A DNA stretch of 7,229 nt from DASQFY01 sp036397815. Lineage in GTDB: Bacteria; Chloroflexota; Limnocylindria; QHBO01. This document shows, one piece after another, positions 4,063 to 7,229 of this stretch. The notes beneath the pieces were generated by a model. That model was not told where the DNA came from, searched no databases, and worked only from the letters and a program-made list of their open reading frames with translations. A program made the translations under genes and the position numbers. The first letter of the stretch is position 1; the number at the start of each line of letters is the position of its first letter. The stretch lies in contig DASWIE010000097.1 in NCBI GenBank assembly GCA_036397815.1, positions 1 through 7,229 on the forward strand, given 5' to 3'.

Positions 4063-7000
4063 GTGTCCATCGTCTGCCTGAATTGCGGCGCTGAGAACCC
4101 CGAGCGCGCCAGATTCTGCTCGAACTGCGCAGCGCCCATGCCCCGCGAGGAGCTGCACGAAGAGCGAAAGCTCGCGACCGTGCTGTTCGCCGATCTCGTC
4201 GGGTCGACCTCCATGGCGGACGAGCAGGACCCCGAGCGGACCCGCCTGATGCTCAACCGCTTTTACGACGCAATGACCGACGAGGTCGAGCGCTATGGCG
4301 GGACAGTCGAGAAATTCGCCGGTGACGCGGTCATGGCAGCTTTCGGCGCCCCGGCTGCGCTCGAGGATCATGCGGAGCGGGCACTTCATGCCGGCCTCGC
4401 CATGCACGACCGACTGAATGAGCTATTTGGTGGACGGCTCGCCTTGCGCGTCGGTGTCAATACCGGCGAAGTGATCGTTGGACGGCCAAGGGAGGGAAGC
4501 TCCTTCGTAACCGGCGATGCCGTCAACATGGCAGCCCGGCTGGAGCAGGCCGCCGGACCCGGCGAGACCATTGCCGGCGAGCGCACCGTCGGCGCGGCAC
4601 TCGGAGCATTCGAGTTCGGCCACCCCACGATCATCGAGGCCAAGGGCAAGCCTGAGGGCGTCCCTGCTCGCCGCGTCCTGCGTGCGCTTTCACTCATGCG
4701 GCCACGGGGGCTGCGCGGGATGCCCTCGGTGTTCGTGGGCAGGGAGACGGAGCTGGCGGACCTTCGTGATCGGTACGCCAGGGTGGCTGCTGGGCGCGTG
4801 CCTCAGCTCGTTTCGATCTTCGGGGATGCCGGCGTGGGCAAGAGCCGGCTCATGCGTGAGCTGTCGGACTGGCTGGCCGGCCAATCGCCGGCGCCGATCC
4901 ATCGGACCGGCCGCGTGCTCTCGTATGGGAAGGGCACCACCTACTGGCCCATGGGCGAGGTGCTGAAACAGCACTTCGGCATATCCGAGAGTGACAGTGC
5001 CGAGGCGATCAGCGCGCAGCTCGCCGATCATCCGTACCTGGGGCTGACGCTCGGGATCGCGTCGGGCGAGGAACTCCACCCGCTCGTGGCCCGCGAGCGC
5101 CTGCATGATGCGTGGGCCGCGTTCCTTGACGATCTGGCGCGCGACCGACCGGTAGTCCTGCTGATCGAGGACGCACATTGGGCCGAGGACCAGCTCTGCG
5201 ACCTCATCGATACGTTGGTGGGGCAGGTCTCCGGCCCACTGCTCGTCCTCGTCACCGCCCGTCCCGAGCTCCTCGACCGACACCCGGCCTGGGGCGGCGC
5301 GTGGGACCGCACCTCGGCCATGCGCCTGGATGCGCTCCCGCCGCCCGACACCAGCCGCCTGCTGGGCGAGCTGCTGGGGGCCAAGATCCCCGAGCAGATT
5401 CGCAGCCTCGTCGTCGAGCGCGCCGAAGGCAATCCCTTCTTCGTCGAGGAACTGATCGCAACCTTCGTCGATCGCGGGGTCTTGCAACGGCAGAATGGCT
5501 CGTGGGCATTCGGGCAGCTCCCCGCGGGCTTTACCATCCCGGACTCCGTCCAGGCCGTGCTCGCGGCGCGCATCGACCTGCTGCCCGATGCGGAAAAGCA
5601 GGCTCTCCAGGCTGCGGCGGTGATCGGTCGCACGTTTTGGACAGGCCCGATGTACGAGCTGGTCGGGGGAGAGCGGCCGGACATCGGTGTGCTGGAGGAT
5701 CGGGAGTTCGTGCGCCGCCGCCCGACCTCCACCCTGCCGGGAGAGCGTGAGTACACCATCAAGCACGCCCTTACCCGCGAGGTGGCGTACGGCTCCCTTC
5801 CCCGGGGCCGCCGCGCCCAGCTGCACGCCGACTTCGCAGCGTGGCTGGACCGCCGAATGGACGGGCGCGACGAGCTGGCGCCGCTGCTTGCCCATCACTA
5901 CGCCACGGCCGTTCGACCAGCGGACCTGGACCTCGCCTGGGCAGGTAGGGATCGCGACGTCGAGCAGCTGCGCGCCAAGGCCGTCACCTGGTTGGGCAAG
6001 GCCGCCGACCTCGCCATCGGGCGCTACGAGATCGACGACGCGGTGACCATGCTCCGCCGCGCGGTCGAGCTCGAGCCGGACCAGGCGCAGCAGGCCGTGC
6101 TTTGGTACGCGATCGGCCACGCCAGCGCGCTGAAGTACGACGGCGAGGGTCTCGTCGCGGCCATGGACCGCGCCCTGGAGCTGGGCGCACCACCCGGTGA
6201 GGTCTATCCCGAGCTGGCGTTTCAGTGGGCGTTGCGATCGGGAATGTGGCAGCGCCGGCTGGACGACAGCCTCACCGCAGACTGGGTCACCCGCGCGGTG
6301 GCCGACTCAGAGGAGGGGTCGCCAGCGCGCGTCCGAGCGCTCGTCGCACAGAGCCTTGCCAACGACGACGTGGAAGCCGCGCGTGCCGCCCTGGCGTTGG
6401 CGGAACGGCTCGACGACCCCGTGCTTCGTTCGGACGCCTGGGGAGCTCTTGAGGGCGTCCTCCACGAGCGGGGTGAGTACCTCGAGGCTGTCGAGGTGGC
6501 TGCCATGCGCGCCGATCTCATTTCCCAGGTCGCCGACCCGGATCGCGTGGCCGACACGTTCTTCATGAACGCGGATCTCTACGCCAGCATCGGCCGGCTC
6601 GCCGACGCCCGCGCGATGTCCGCCCGGATGGAGGAGACCGTCGCGGGCCTCACGCCGCACCACCGGGTGCACGGACTTGGGATCCGCCTGATCGTCGAGG
6701 CTGCCGAGGCGGACTGGGAAGCAGTCCGACAGCTCACGCCGCGAACCGAGGAAACGATCGAGGCCAATCTCGCCACCCCATGCCCGTTCAACGCCGGGCT
6801 GCTGACCCTGCTTGCGACGGGATGGACGTATGCGGGTGACGAAGCTGAATCGGATCGGCTGCTGGCACGAGCCGAGGAGCTGGGGATGGGGAGCTACCGC
6901 ATGATCCACGCGCCGCGCTGGCTTGCCCTGGCCATCGCGCGACAAGATCGGGCCGAGATCCGACGACTCATCGATGCCATCCAGCCGGCCTGGCTGACCT

Positions 7001-7229
7001 CTGGCAACTGGCAGCTGTGGGCACAGCTGTTCGACGGCCTCGTTGCGCTCGACGACCGAGAACGCATCGAAGCCGATGCCCCGCCATGGCTGAACGAGGA
7101 TCTCTATGTCACGCCGTTCGCAGCCCGCGCGCTCGCGGTCGCGCGACGGGACGCGGCATTGCTCGAGGACGCAGCGAAGCGGTTCGAGGCGATGGGCCTG
7201 GATCGCCACGCTGAACAGACGCGCGCGCG
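4063..7229 (+). CDS. Zinc ribbon - class III nucleotide cyclase - STAND-like AAA ATPase - TPR protein, 3'-truncated
   Basis: The frame is open from a GTG start to the window edge (1055 codons). Residues 5-22 are a zinc ribbon (C5, C8, C19, C22). Residues about 36-206 are a class III adenylate/guanylate cyclase domain: metal aspartates D44 (FADLVGST) and D88 (KFAGDAV), purine-contacting K84, and transition-state N155 and R159 (GDAVNMAARLEQ). The base-reading position, usually Asp or Thr, is F148. After FVGRETEL (224-231) comes an AAA/STAND ATPase with Walker A GDAGVGKS (254-261), Walker B VVLLIEDAHWAE (364-375) and EGNPFFVEEL (455-464). The ATPase module ends near KHALTREVAYGSL (567-579). About 600-1055 is helical with TPR-like units, for example near 645-678 and 791-815. 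The protein is probably cytosolic: it should convert a nucleoside triphosphate to a cyclic nucleotide under control of ATPase and repeat sensing; ligand and product are unknown. The visible end, RFEAMGLDRHAEQTRA, looks like the usual last helix, so little is likely missing. Confidence 0.93.
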   Translation, partial: MSIVCLNCGAENPERARFCSNCAAPMPREELHEERKLATVLFADLVGSTSMADEQDPERTRLMLNRFYDAMTDEVERYGGTVEKFAGDAVMAAFGAPAALEDHAERALHAGLAMHDRLNELFGGRLALRVGVNTGEVIVGRPREGSSFVTGDAVNMAARLEQAAGPGETIAGERTVGAALGAFEFGHPTIIEAKGKPEGVPARRVLRALSLMRPRGLRGMPSVFVGRETELADLRDRYARVAAGRVPQLVSIFGDAGVGKSRLMRELSDWLAGQSPAPIHRTGRVLSYGKGTTYWPMGEVLKQHFGISESDSAEAISAQLADHPYLGLTLGIASGEELHPLVARERLHDAWAAFLDDLARDRPVVLLIEDAHWAEDQLCDLIDTLVGQVSGPLLVLVTARPELLDRHPAWGGAWDRTSAMRLDALPPPDTSRLLGELLGAKIPEQIRSLVVERAEGNPFFVEELIATFVDRGVLQRQNGSWAFGQLPAGFTIPDSVQAVLAARIDLLPDAEKQALQAAAVIGRTFWTGPMYELVGGERPDIGVLEDREFVRRRPTSTLPGEREYTIKHALTREVAYGSLPRGRRAQLHADFAAWLDRRMDGRDELAPLLAHHYATAVRPADLDLAWAGRDRDVEQLRAKAVTWLGKAADLAIGRYEIDDAVTMLRRAVELEPDQAQQAVLWYAIGHASALKYDGEGLVAAMDRALELGAPPGEVYPELAFQWALRSGMWQRRLDDSLTADWVTRAVADSEEGSPARVRALVAQSLANDDVEAARAALALAERLDDPVLRSDAWGALEGVLHERGEYLEAVEVAAMRADLISQVADPDRVADTFFMNADLYASIGRLADARAMSARMEETVAGLTPHHRVHGLGIRLIVEAAEADWEAVRQLTPRTEETIEANLATPCPFNAGLLTLLATGWTYAGDEAESDRLLARAEELGMGSYRMIHAPRWLALAIARQDRAEIRRLIDAIQPAWLTSGNWQLWAQLFDGLVALDDRERIEADAPPWLNEDLYVTPFAARALAVARRDAALLEDAAKRFEAMGLDRHAEQTRA

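Noticed and set aside
3850..4407. A 185-codon minus-strand ORF spanning the intergenic region and the cyclase start
   Set aside because: Most of it mirrors the zinc ribbon and cyclase coding sequence, and no recognisable domain was seen.
4690..6120. A 476-codon minus-strand ORF opposite the cyclase/ATPase gene
   Set aside because: The plus strand in this region carries Walker A, Walker B and EGNPFFVEEL motifs in frame; the antisense product has composition typical of mirrored GC-rich codons and no motif.

Overview
This GC-rich window, with strong G/C preference at third codon positions, looks like a bacterial chromosome segment. The gene families present are most familiar from Chloroflexota and high-GC Actinobacteriota: an ArsA ATPase carrying an HSP20-like tail, and a zinc-ribbon/class III cyclase/AAA ATPase giant protein. 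That placement is inferred from family style, not from a marker gene. No mobile element, tRNA, rRNA or CRISPR array was seen.

Left block (1-2436, plus strand): three tightly packed genes. The first is an ArsA/Get3-type ATPase whose 5' end lies outside the window; the window opens inside the P-loop. It overlaps by 8 nt an 88-residue helical protein of unknown function, which is followed after 2 nt by gpsA, the glycerol-3-phosphate dehydrogenase that supplies the backbone of membrane phospholipids. The spacing suggests one co-transcribed, partly translationally coupled unit.

Middle (2448-3653, minus strand): a CPA2/Kef-like cation:proton antiporter, convergent with gpsA with only 11 nt between stop codons. 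Its leader holds a strong hairpin followed by a T-rich stretch just upstream of the Shine-Dalgarno sequence, resembling an attenuator. Two smaller hairpins lie further upstream.

Intergenic region (3654-4062): 409 nt between divergent genes, with no convincing gene. It contains the structured antiporter leader, an 11-bp palindrome matching the core of the classical tet operator, a longer interrupted inverted repeat, a weak candidate promoter, and a second 11-bp palindrome close to the cyclase start.

Right block (4063-7229, plus strand): the largest gene in the window, open to the right edge (1055 codons visible). It encodes, in order, a four-cysteine zinc ribbon, a class III nucleotide cyclase domain, a STAND-like AAA ATPase and a long helical TPR-like region. 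Its cyclase keeps both metal aspartates, the purine-contacting lysine and the transition-state Asn/Arg pair, but has Phe where Asp or Thr normally reads the base. This multidomain signalling protein, divergent from an ion antiporter and sharing an operator-bearing intergenic region, is the most interesting part of the window. Any functional link between the two is inference.
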